From positions 1 through 52,964 of the IMG/VR virus record IMGVR_UViG_3300037351_000019: 52,964 nucleotides of DNA; one strand, 5' to 3'. The DNA comes from a virus. Below are positions 23,568 through 30,865 of this stretch, one piece after another (the stretch's first letter is position 1; each line of letters begins with the position of its first letter). The notes under the pieces were generated by a model. It was not told the DNA's origin. It worked only from the letters and a program-made list of their open reading frames with translations, and ran no database searches. The translations under genes were made by a program, and so were the position numbers.

Positions 23568-25295
23568 ATGTCACTTCTTTCGACCATCAGGGCTGAAAAT
23601 GATGAGGCCGCACGAGCGACACTCATCAACGAACTCTCGTCCGACGAACTCGCGAAACTCCAAGCCGAGATTCTTGAAGTCGATTCATCCATCGACGACA
23701 ACGACGATTCCGTTGCCACGCTTGAAACAATCGTCGAGTTGGCGGACATCGCCGACTCCGTGACGGCGCGTAAGACCTCTCTCGAGACCGAGAAGGCCGC
23801 AGCCGCCGAAGCCCGAAACGCCGCGCGCGCCCGCATCAAGGCCGCGACCGGTGGAACCGAGGACGAAGAGCCTGAAGGTGAGAAGCCCGAGGAAGAGGTC
23901 ACCGCCGAAGTCGAAGAGCCAGCCGAAGGCGAGAAGGTCGCGGTCACCGCGTCCGCTCTGCGCTCAAGCCCTGCCAAGATGGCGAAGGTCTCGACTCGCT
24001 CTATTTCACCTGAGTTGACGCCGACCACGAGCAAGCGGACTTCACTGGTTGCAGTGGGTCAGTTGGAGCGCCACTCCAACGGCGATGAGTTCGCCACCGG
24101 CAACGAGGGACGTTACGACCTCGCTGAGGAAATGTCCTTCACCCTCGAAGGACTCGACCCCACCGCCGCCAACGGCAAGGTCAAGATCGCCCGCGCTCGT
24201 TGGGCCGATCAGTACGAGGCTTCTCGCCGGCTCTCCGGGCAATCGACCCCGGAGGACTTCAAGAAGCTCGACGCCGTCACAACCCCCCAAGCGATTGCGG
24301 CTTCCGGTGGTGTGTGTCTGCCGACCAACGTGGACTACTCACTCGATGTCTGGGCGAGCCAGGACCGACCAGTTCGTGACGGACTCGCGGCCTTCCAGGT
24401 GAATCGTGGTGGTTTGGTTTACCGCCAGCCGAACACCATCGGTGCGCTGTCGGGTTCATTCACCGAATGGACCGAGGCGACCGACGCCGACCCTGGTGAC
24501 AACGTCAAGAACGTTCTCGCCATCACCTGTGAATCACCTGTCCAGGTCTACGTCAACGCAATGGTCACCCGTCTGGGCTTCGGTAACCTCATGGGTCAGT
24601 TCGACCCCGAGACGATCGCAAGCAACACGGACCTCGCGATGGCCTACGCCGCGCGCGCCGCTGACGCTGCGTTGTGGACGCAGATTCAGACCTTCACCAC
24701 CAACACGATCACGTCGGCGTCGCAGTTGGGTGCCTCTCGCGACCTGTTCACGACCATCATCCAGACCGCGGCGAACTACCGCGTGACGAACCGACTCAAC
24801 CGGGACCAGACGCTGACCTGCATCTTCCCCATCTGGGGCCTTGACATCATCCGCCAGGACCGCGTGATGGAACTTGCACACTCAGCAGACGGCCCGTACG
24901 ACGTCTTCTCGATCACGGATGACGACATCAACAACTGGTTCGACAACTACAACGTGAAGGTCATCTGGTCCCTGGACCCACTTACGGCCAATGCCGGCGC
25001 CGGAACGTACGTCAACCAGAACTTCGGCGCCTTCACTGCGTCTTCGGCTGTTCCGTCCTACCCGACCGAGGTCATGTGGAACCTTTTCATCGAGGGTTCG
25101 ATTCAGTTCCTCGATGGTGGTCGTTTGGACTTGGGCGTTGTTCGAGACGCCACATTGGACTCGACCAACGATTACGAGACCTTCGTGGAAACCTTCGAGA
25201 ACGTCGCCAACCGTGGATTCTCCGGCGGTGTCCTTCAGATCGTCTCGACCACGCACCCTCGCGGTGGATCGTCCGCTACGGTCGCGATCTCCTAA
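23568..25295 (+). CDS. Major capsid protein with N-terminal scaffold-like region
   Basis: Encodes 575 residues. Residues 1-125 are a coiled-coil, acidic Ala/Glu-rich region that probably acts as a built-in scaffold and is removed by the protease. From about 140 onward the sequence fits an HK97-like shell protein, with QASGG-type entry to the core (QAIAASGGVCLP) and a C-terminal FIEGSIQFLDGGRLDLGVVRD, common in actinophage capsids. Hundreds of copies form the head. The preceding promoter and GGAG site support high expression. Confidence 0.85.
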   Translation: MSLLSTIRAENDEAARATLINELSSDELAKLQAEILEVDSSIDDNDDSVATLETIVELADIADSVTARKTSLETEKAAAAEARNAARARIKAATGGTEDEEPEGEKPEEEVTAEVEEPAEGEKVAVTASALRSSPAKMAKVSTRSISPELTPTTSKRTSLVAVGQLERHSNGDEFATGNEGRYDLAEEMSFTLEGLDPTAANGKVKIARARWADQYEASRRLSGQSTPEDFKKLDAVTTPQAIAASGGVCLPTNVDYSLDVWASQDRPVRDGLAAFQVNRGGLVYRQPNTIGALSGSFTEWTEATDADPGDNVKNVLAITCESPVQVYVNAMVTRLGFGNLMGQFDPETIASNTDLAMAYAARAADAALWTQIQTFTTNTITSASQLGASRDLFTTIIQTAANYRVTNRLNRDQTLTCIFPIWGLDIIRQDRVMELAHSADGPYDVFSITDDDINNWFDNYNVKVIWSLDPLTANAGAGTYVNQNFGAFTASSAVPSYPTEVMWNLFIEGSIQFLDGGRLDLGVVRDATLDSTNDYETFVETFENVANRGFSGGVLQIVSTTHPRGGSSATVAIS

Positions 25296-25301
25296 GCCGT
25301 C

Positions 25302-26402
25302 ATGGCCCCGAACGAACCAGGGCTGTACTACCCAGTACCGCCGATACCGCCGAAACCACCGCAGGTCACCCTGCTCGGTTCGTCGATATCTCCGCCGAGC
25401 AACGACGTCATCGACAACGACCAAGGTGTCCTTGACGCCAAGTTGACGTTGAAGAACGCCAGCGATCAGTTCGCGAAGGCTGACTCTCTCGAAGAGAAGC
25501 AGTCCGCGACTGATTCGGTGGATGCCGCCTACGAGGGTGTGTTGAACGCTGTTGCAATGGCGCAGGCAAACCTCGCGAAGCAACTTGGACTTCTTCCGGT
25601 GGAACTGCGGGCCGAACTCGATCTTGACAATGACGAGAAGTGGGTCCGGGGCTTTGCGTATCTGCCGGAAAATGGCAGTGCCGCAATTAACCGCGCGCCG
25701 GGGGATGTCACGACCGTCGATGACCCAACGGAACCGCCGAACCTTGCGAAGGTCGAAGTGCAGCCGTGGGACGTCGGAGTGAAGATGTCCGCATCTTCGT
25801 TGAACGGCGAAGAGCAGATCGACTACCTCGGACGTGTCCAACGTCAAAGTGACGCGGCTGCGCCCTACGGCATTGAGTACGAATTCTGGACCGGAGAATT
25901 GGCGCAAGCCAACTCGTGGCCGAACAACTACCTCGCAAGTTCGAACTCCGAAGACATCACGCCCACCCCCGGAACTCCGGTGACGATGGCCGAAGGTCTG
26001 GGTCTGATTCAGTCGTATCTCTCGAACACGGGCTTTGGTGGACAGGGAATGATTCACTTGGTTCCCGAGGCCGCGCCGAATCTTCTTAATTCACGAAGGG
26101 TAGGAAAGTTCCTACTCGACCAGTTCGACAACATCATCGTTCCCGGAGTTGGGTATCAGGGCACCGGTCCAACCGGCGACGCACCCCCAACGGGCCAGAC
26201 GTGGATCTACGGAACGGACCTCGTTGCCGTCCGCTTGCAGAAGAACCCTGTCGTGTTTCCGAAGTTGCTGAGTCAGGCGCTCGATCGAAGTGAAGGCGGG
26301 AATCCCAACCTGATCACCTTCAGAGCTACGAGATTCGCAGCGGCCTACTGGGACAACCTAAGAGCCGCGGGAGTCCTTGTGTACTTGCCCGGTTACTCGT
26401 AA
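25302..26402 (+). CDS. Second capsid-region structural protein
   Basis: Encodes 366 residues. A Pro-rich N-terminus (PVPPIPPKPP) is followed by a helical segment and then a mixed alpha/beta region. The later part includes GQGMIHLVPEAAPNLL and TWIYGTDLVAVRLQKN, resembling proteins encoded just after the capsid gene in other actinophages. It may be a minor capsid or decoration protein. It starts 6 bases after the capsid stop, clearly in the same transcript. The exact role is uncertain. Confidence 0.65.
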   Translation: MAPNEPGLYYPVPPIPPKPPQVTLLGSSISPPSNDVIDNDQGVLDAKLTLKNASDQFAKADSLEEKQSATDSVDAAYEGVLNAVAMAQANLAKQLGLLPVELRAELDLDNDEKWVRGFAYLPENGSAAINRAPGDVTTVDDPTEPPNLAKVEVQPWDVGVKMSASSLNGEEQIDYLGRVQRQSDAAAPYGIEYEFWTGELAQANSWPNNYLASSNSEDITPTPGTPVTMAEGLGLIQSYLSNTGFGGQGMIHLVPEAAPNLLNSRRVGKFLLDQFDNIIVPGVGYQGTGPTGDAPPTGQTWIYGTDLVAVRLQKNPVVFPKLLSQALDRSEGGNPNLITFRATRFAAAYWDNLRAAGVLVYLPGYS

Positions 26403-26419
26403 ATCGATAAAGGAGAATC

Positions 26420-27643
26420 ATGACTGAAGCAACACTCCCACCTGGTGGAATCGTTTTCGCGAAGTGCACGCGCATCGCGCAACTCGACGCCTCGGGATTC
26501 ATCATCCCCGGCGCTGACGTCTTCGTGACCGACCAGGCCATGAAAGTCACCATCACACCCGTCAACGAGGCCGGCGACACTGGAGCGATCAAGAACGCTG
26601 CCGGAAACCTTGGCGTGTGGTATCTACGTGGCGACATCCCCAAGTGGTACACGATCGACCTCGAAATGGTCTACCCCGATCCTCAGATCGAAGCGTTGCT
26701 CACGGGTGGGACGTTGTTCTCGGACAACGCCACAGCCCTCGGTGCGCCGAGTGGTGCGCCGACGACGGTACTCGAGGCCGCTGGTGGCACGTTGCCTGCG
26801 GGAACTTACGACTACGCCTACGCGCTCTACAGCGTCTTTGGGCGCACGCCTATCGGACCGGATGAGCACCTCGTCGTCTCTTCGGGTAGTGCGAACCAGA
26901 TCGTCATCTCGGGATTTTCGTTCTCGACCTCCCTCGGAGCCGTTGTCTACGGTCGCTACATCGGCACCTTGCAGGCCCTCGGGACCGTGCCGAACATCGG
27001 CACCCAGGACACGTCTGCTGCTTCAGGAACCGGGGTTGTGACTTCCTTGGCTGTGACGGCGCTCACGGAGCCGCTGCCGGCCGGAATGACCTTCCAGATC
27101 ACCGGCGACACCAACACGGCCAAAATCGTCTTCACCGTCACCGAAACCGCCGCTGTCGGTGCGGTGACGGTTGCGGTCTCTGCCCCTTCGATCACGACCA
27201 CGATCGCTGCCGCTGCACTGATCCCGGTCTTCGTCGACACCGGCGCTGCCAAGCCCTCGGGTGTACCGAACGTCACTGACCAATCGGCTGGTCCCGGCAT
27301 TGGTGTTGGTCAGCAAGCTCCCGCACCTGGAGTTGTAGCCAATCCCAATGGCGTTTCCTTGGAGTTCTTCATGGAGCGCTTCACGGACGGCCACCAAGAC
27401 CCGAACGTCCCCTACACCTGGTTCGCGCTGCCGCTGTGCACGTACTTCGTCGTTGGAGCGAGAGATGTCACTGACGCTGAGTTGCAGGCGGTCTACACCG
27501 GAACGGCGTTCCCGAATCCCAACTGGGGTGCAGGTCCAAGCGGTCAGTGGCCCTTCGACTCTTCGGAGATCCTCCAGTGGACGGCCTGTGGCGCGGACGT
27601 CGTACCGACGCCGTCCTACGTGGCTCAAGCCGCTGGCGCCTAA
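26420..27643 (+). CDS. Probable major tail (tube) protein
   Basis: Encodes 407 residues with AAGGAG before the ATG. N- and C-terminal thirds fit a tail-tube subunit (AMKVTITPVNEAG, then LEFFMERFTDGHQDPN and TWFALPLCTYFVVG). The middle (about 110-290) is an Ala/Thr/Val-rich insertion resembling two immunoglobulin-like domains that would decorate the tube. Its position before the connectors is unusual for a tube protein, so another abundant virion role remains possible. Confidence 0.55.
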   Translation: MTEATLPPGGIVFAKCTRIAQLDASGFIIPGADVFVTDQAMKVTITPVNEAGDTGAIKNAAGNLGVWYLRGDIPKWYTIDLEMVYPDPQIEALLTGGTLFSDNATALGAPSGAPTTVLEAAGGTLPAGTYDYAYALYSVFGRTPIGPDEHLVVSSGSANQIVISGFSFSTSLGAVVYGRYIGTLQALGTVPNIGTQDTSAASGTGVVTSLAVTALTEPLPAGMTFQITGDTNTAKIVFTVTETAAVGAVTVAVSAPSITTTIAAAALIPVFVDTGAAKPSGVPNVTDQSAGPGIGVGQQAPAPGVVANPNGVSLEFFMERFTDGHQDPNVPYTWFALPLCTYFVVGARDVTDAELQAVYTGTAFPNPNWGAGPSGQWPFDSSEILQWTACGADVVPTPSYVAQAAGA

Positions 27644-27660
27644 GCAAAGGGGCTGGGCCC

Positions 27661-28569
27661 ATTCCGCGTACGTCGAGTTGTCAGCCATGGATCACGGGCG
27701 ATGACGTCATCAACTCGATCGCGATTCAATCTGCCATTGCTTCAATAAACGCGACCAACGCTCAGTCAATCCCGGTCGTCGATCCAATAAGTGATGAGGT
27801 AGTTTCCGTCATCTGTGCCGAGGCTGCGCAAGCCGCGACCGAAATCCTCTACGAACGAACCGCCCATAGATTCACCGGGACCTGCGGTCCTGTGACGATC
27901 CGCCCAGTCTCGAGGCCGGTCAATGCTGATATGCGCGCATGGGTTTCAGCGGGGTGGGGATCATGGGGTTATGGCTGGGGGGCTTCGATGGTGAACAACC
28001 TCGGTCAGCCTCCGGTCATGTCCCTCTACGCCGAGGACACGGCACCGTACATCGAGCTGTACGACTACCCCGTGACTTCAATCGTTGAGATCAAAATAAA
28101 CGGCGAGATCATCCCCCCGGATGAATACGAACTTCGCGAGTACAAGTGGCTCCTGAGAAAACTCCCAACCGCCCAGTCCCAACCCACTGAAGTGTGGGGC
28201 TGGCCCGTGAGTCAAATCCAGTGGCTCCCTGACACGGAACAATCGACGTTCTCCGTCACCTACGAGTTCGGCCAGGACTGCGGTTCCGGTGGACGAATGG
28301 CCTGCAAAGCCTTGGCCGAGAATCTCGCTCTGCCGGCCTTCGGTGATCCCAACGCCTACCCCGAACGCGTTACAACCATCAATCGCCAAGGCGTCACGGC
28401 TGAAATCGCTTCACAGATCGACGTCATGTCCAAAGGCGGTCCTACAGGTCTTCGAACGGTCGATATGTGGCTTCGAGCGGTCAATCCGTCGCTCTTGATG
28501 AAAAAGCCTCTAGTCTTTTCACCAGATACCGCGAGAAATCAGCGCCAACAGTTTCCAAGTCCAACCTAA
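27661..28569 (+). CDS. Head-tail connector protein, possible ATT start
   Basis: Encodes about 302 residues. No in-frame ATG, GTG or TTG lies between the previous stop and the conserved CQPWITGDDV, which in related connectors is close to the N-terminus. An AAAGGGG ribosome-binding site (27646-27652) is 8 bases before ATT at 27661. A start at the ATG at 27547, inside the previous gene, is the alternative. Residues 20-60 are helical (CAEAAQAATEILYERT), followed by beta segments (YPVTSIVEIKINGEIIPPDEY) typical of adaptor proteins that sit under the portal. Confidence 0.75.
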   Translation: MPRTSSCQPWITGDDVINSIAIQSAIASINATNAQSIPVVDPISDEVVSVICAEAAQAATEILYERTAHRFTGTCGPVTIRPVSRPVNADMRAWVSAGWGSWGYGWGASMVNNLGQPPVMSLYAEDTAPYIELYDYPVTSIVEIKINGEIIPPDEYELREYKWLLRKLPTAQSQPTEVWGWPVSQIQWLPDTEQSTFSVTYEFGQDCGSGGRMACKALAENLALPAFGDPNAYPERVTTINRQGVTAEIASQIDVMSKGGPTGLRTVDMWLRAVNPSLLMKKPLVFSPDTARNQRQQFPSPT

Positions 28570-28577
28570 GGAGCATC

Positions 28578-28820
28578 ATGAGCGAAGAAAACCCCGAGGT
28601 CATTGCGGCCTCGGACAGTCACGAGTCCAACGACGACCCGAAGTTGATCCAGGAACAGCCCGAGCGCGATCCTGTCATCGTGGAGAAGGAAGTCGACGGC
28701 GAGAAGGTTCAAGTCTCCGCCGCCCCCGGCCATTCCGATGACGAGACGTCAGACGTCGACGTCATCGAAGTCGAAGACGGCCCCGGAACGTACGAGTATG
28801 AGAAGGAGCCCAATGAGTGA
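28578..28820 (+). CDS. Acidic hypothetical protein
   Basis: Encodes 80 residues; the ATG at 28578 has AAGGAG 5-8 bases upstream. It is strongly acidic and probably disordered, with many Glu/Asp and a C-terminal ETSDVDVIEVEDGPGTYEYE. It lies between connector genes, so it is likely a small virion or assembly factor. No family was recognised. Confidence 0.6.
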   Translation: MSEENPEVIAASDSHESNDDPKLIQEQPERDPVIVEKEVDGEKVQVSAAPGHSDDETSDVDVIEVEDGPGTYEYEKEPNE

Positions 28821-28956
28821 CACGGATCCCTTTGCCGACCCGAATCAAAGTGCGCCTGCCAAGAAAGAGGCGGTGGCCGATCCTGAGAAGGAAACGCAAG
28901 TGGTAAAGCCGCCACCGTTCTTGACGAACGTCGACCACTCGATCGGTGGTAAGTGA
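28813..28956 (+). CDS. Small hypothetical protein (47 residues)
   Basis: ATG with AAGGAG upstream, overlapping the previous gene by 8 bases. It is polar, rich in Pro and Lys, ending in FLTNVDHSIGGK. It is coupled to the next gene by overlap. The function is unknown. Confidence 0.55.
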   Translation: MSDTDPFADPNQSAPAKKEAVADPEKETQVVKPPPFLTNVDHSIGGK

Positions 28957-29279
28957 TGGCTGAAGTGTTTCCCGTGAAACGTTTCACGCGCATCACCACG
29001 AAGGAAGAGCGCGATCAGTTGATTCGTGAGTTCGAACGCAGCGATCTTGGAGTGCAGCAGTCCATCGTCGAGCACTTCAAGAGCCAATCTGTCTCAGGAC
29101 TCAGGGACTACGTGCAGAACCTTCGTGACATGGGCCATTTCTCGGATTCCCCTGAGAAGGCCCCAGAAGGCGATTTTGAGGATGTTAAAACTACAGGCGT
29201 GAATGAGTCGGCGTCAGCCGCAAAGTCGCACACGCCTGGCACAGCGGACGACGACGAGCCAACTGACAACACTGAGTAG
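28956..29279 (+). CDS. Small helical protein in the connector cluster
   Basis: Encodes 107 residues. The first 60 are helical and charged (TTKEERDQLIREFERSD, QSIVEHFKSQSVSGLRDYV); the last 45 are acidic and flexible. It is in the place where many actinophages encode a short head-tail protein. No recognised family. Confidence 0.6.
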   Translation: MAEVFPVKRFTRITTKEERDQLIREFERSDLGVQQSIVEHFKSQSVSGLRDYVQNLRDMGHFSDSPEKAPEGDFEDVKTTGVNESASAAKSHTPGTADDDEPTDNTE

Positions 29280-29281
29280 CC

Positions 29282-29791
29282 GTGCGCGCGAGCGATCTCG
29301 GCCAGTCGGCAAATGACCTCCTTGAGGCGTTCAAGGAGCAACTAGCCCTCGTCCCTAATTTCACCCTGCCAGGTAACCAATACGTCGGCGCTGGGGAGAT
29401 TCCGTGGGACAAGCCAGGGCTCTACGTCTATCTAGGGGACGCCTCGACTGGTCAACCCGGCAAGCCCGAAACTCAGAACATCGGATCCTCAAGGGGCATC
29501 TTCTACCGCGTGAGTTTCTACGTGATGATCCTTCGAGTCGTCGCGACCTTTGGCTACTTCAATGACGGGGGAGTCTCAACCGCCCCTGACGCGGTCTTGA
29601 ACGCGAATGGAACCCAGGCCGTCCGTGACGCCGGCGCACTCTTGCAGGCCGCCGCCGCCATCAAAGCCTCGGACACGATCGTCTCAAGTCAAAACGCGGG
29701 CTTCGTCGTCGGTCAACTAACTCCTTTAGGTCCGCAAGGCGGCATGGCCGCGATGCGACTGTTGCTCGACTTCTCCATCGAGGCGTACTGA
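29282..29791 (+). CDS. Tail terminator/neck-like protein
   Basis: Encodes 169 residues from a GTG. The N-terminal helix (SANDLLEAFKEQLALVP) followed by strands (YRVSFYVMILRVVATFG) and a C-terminal helix/strand is the usual outline of tail-terminator or neck proteins. Their genes sit between connector and tail genes, as here. The assignment relies largely on position and length. Confidence 0.55.
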   Translation: MRASDLGQSANDLLEAFKEQLALVPNFTLPGNQYVGAGEIPWDKPGLYVYLGDASTGQPGKPETQNIGSSRGIFYRVSFYVMILRVVATFGYFNDGGVSTAPDAVLNANGTQAVRDAGALLQAAAAIKASDTIVSSQNAGFVVGQLTPLGPQGGMAAMRLLLDFSIEAY

Positions 29792-29792
29792 G

Positions 29793-30188
29793 ATGGCGTA
29801 CAAGCTCATCATCGACGGCTTGGCCGTAGAGAACATGTTGCACTCGCCTGACGGACTCATCGGTCGCTACATGATCGGCAAATCCCAGGTCGTGCAAAAC
29901 GCCGCCGTACGAGACTGCCCCAAGCGAACGGGGAGGCTCTCAGAATCCATCGTGAAGCGTTTCTACGACTCAGACGATGGATTCACCGTCGTCATTGCAG
30001 CCCTACAGCCCTACGCACTGTACGTACATGAGGGGACGAAAGCTCACACGGTCTATCCGAAGAAAGCCAAGGCGCTTCGTTGGTACGTCGATGGCAAGCC
30101 AGTCTTTGCGATGAAGGCCAACATCCCTGCGCGCGCTGGCCGACCGTTCCTCTCTCAAAATCTTTACTTGTTTTTTCAACCGCTGTAA
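29793..30188 (+). CDS. HK97 gp10-like tail completion protein
   Basis: Encodes 131 residues. The segment VRDCPKRTGRLSESI, then YALYVHEGTKAH, and the C-terminal RAGRPFLSQNL match the HK97 gp10 family, whose members complete the head-tail joint. It starts one base after the previous stop and is followed by the tail chaperone genes, the normal order. Confidence 0.75.
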   Translation: MAYKLIIDGLAVENMLHSPDGLIGRYMIGKSQVVQNAAVRDCPKRTGRLSESIVKRFYDSDDGFTVVIAALQPYALYVHEGTKAHTVYPKKAKALRWYVDGKPVFAMKANIPARAGRPFLSQNLYLFFQPL

Positions 30189-30206
30189 GCCCACGAAAGG
30201 AAAGCA

Positions 30207-30641
30207 ATGCCCACATTAAAACCAGTCGAGATCGAAAGTACGGTCGACGTCGAACCGGTGACGATCCCGTTCATCGGCAACACGGACAAGGGAAAGGTGA
30301 CCACGGAGATTCGTTTTGCTGGCAGACTCCCTGCCGGTGTTGCCCTGGACATGATCAAAGTAACCGACATAAACGGCAACGTCGATTTCAACGCGGCGAT
30401 CAAGTACGTCGATTCGTGCGTGATTGAAGAGGACCGAGCCAAGTGGGAAGAGTTAGTCCATTCCACTGAGATCATCGTCGAGCAGTCGCACTTACTCGCT
30501 GCCTACGCCACCCTTGGGGAGTTCTACACCAAACGCCCTACCAAGCGGCGGTCCGACTCGCGCACTGGTCCGTCTTCTACGAAGTCGACCTCTCGGTCCG
30601 CTGCACGCTCGCCAAAGTCGACCAAAACGAACTCTCGCTAA
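30207..30641 (+). CDS. Tail assembly chaperone (frame 0 product)
   Basis: Encodes 144 residues with AAAGGAAAG before the ATG. Residues 1-108 fold as a unit (VTIPFIGNTDKGKVTTEIRF, helical EIIVEQSHLLAAYATLGEF). The last 35 are Ser/Thr/Arg-rich, the usual low-complexity tail of the short chaperone. It binds the tape measure protein during tail assembly. The longer partner is made by frameshifting into 30470-30865. Confidence 0.75.
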   Translation: MPTLKPVEIESTVDVEPVTIPFIGNTDKGKVTTEIRFAGRLPAGVALDMIKVTDINGNVDFNAAIKYVDSCVIEEDRAKWEELVHSTEIIVEQSHLLAAYATLGEFYTKRPTKRRSDSRTGPSSTKSTSRSAARSPKSTKTNSR

Positions 30642-30865
30642 AGGAATGGTTGGACCTCGTGTACGTCTTTCTTCTCGATGAACTAAGCGGAGGATTCAAT
30701 CCGCGTTTCGAGACACGTCGACACCTGGACGATCAACTTCTAGAACCCTTCATCGCGGATGAAGAACGCCCCGGTTCACAGACTGAAGACGAGGCTCGAA
30801 AGGCCAAAGAAGCCGCACTACTCGCCCAAGGTCGTGACGAAGAGATACAGAGTAAGTGGCGATGA
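30470..30865 (+). CDS. Tail assembly chaperone, -1 frameshift extension
   Basis: An open frame in -1 relative to the upstream chaperone, bounded by a stop at 30467 and its own TGA at 30863. It has no good start of its own. Sensible protein (YQAAVRLAHWSVFYEVDL onward, acidic C-terminus) begins exactly where frame 0 turns into low complexity, around 30539. The codons CGC CCT ACC (30534-30542) allow the Pro tRNA to slip from CCT to CCC. The fusion would carry the frame-0 domain plus about 108 residues, the conserved G/GT arrangement of long-tailed phages. Confidence 0.75.
   Translation, partial: DHRRAVALTRCLRHPWGVLHQTPYQAAVRLAHWSVFYEVDLSVRCTLAKVDQNELSLKEWLDLVYVFLLDELSGGFNPRFETRRHLDDQLLEPFIADEERPGSQTEDEARKAKEAALLAQGRDEEIQSKWR

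Noticed and set aside
24882-26057. 391-residue open frame on the minus strand
   Set aside because: It crosses the convincing capsid gene and its neighbour in the antisense direction and has no family features; GC-rich codon patterns keep such reverse frames open.
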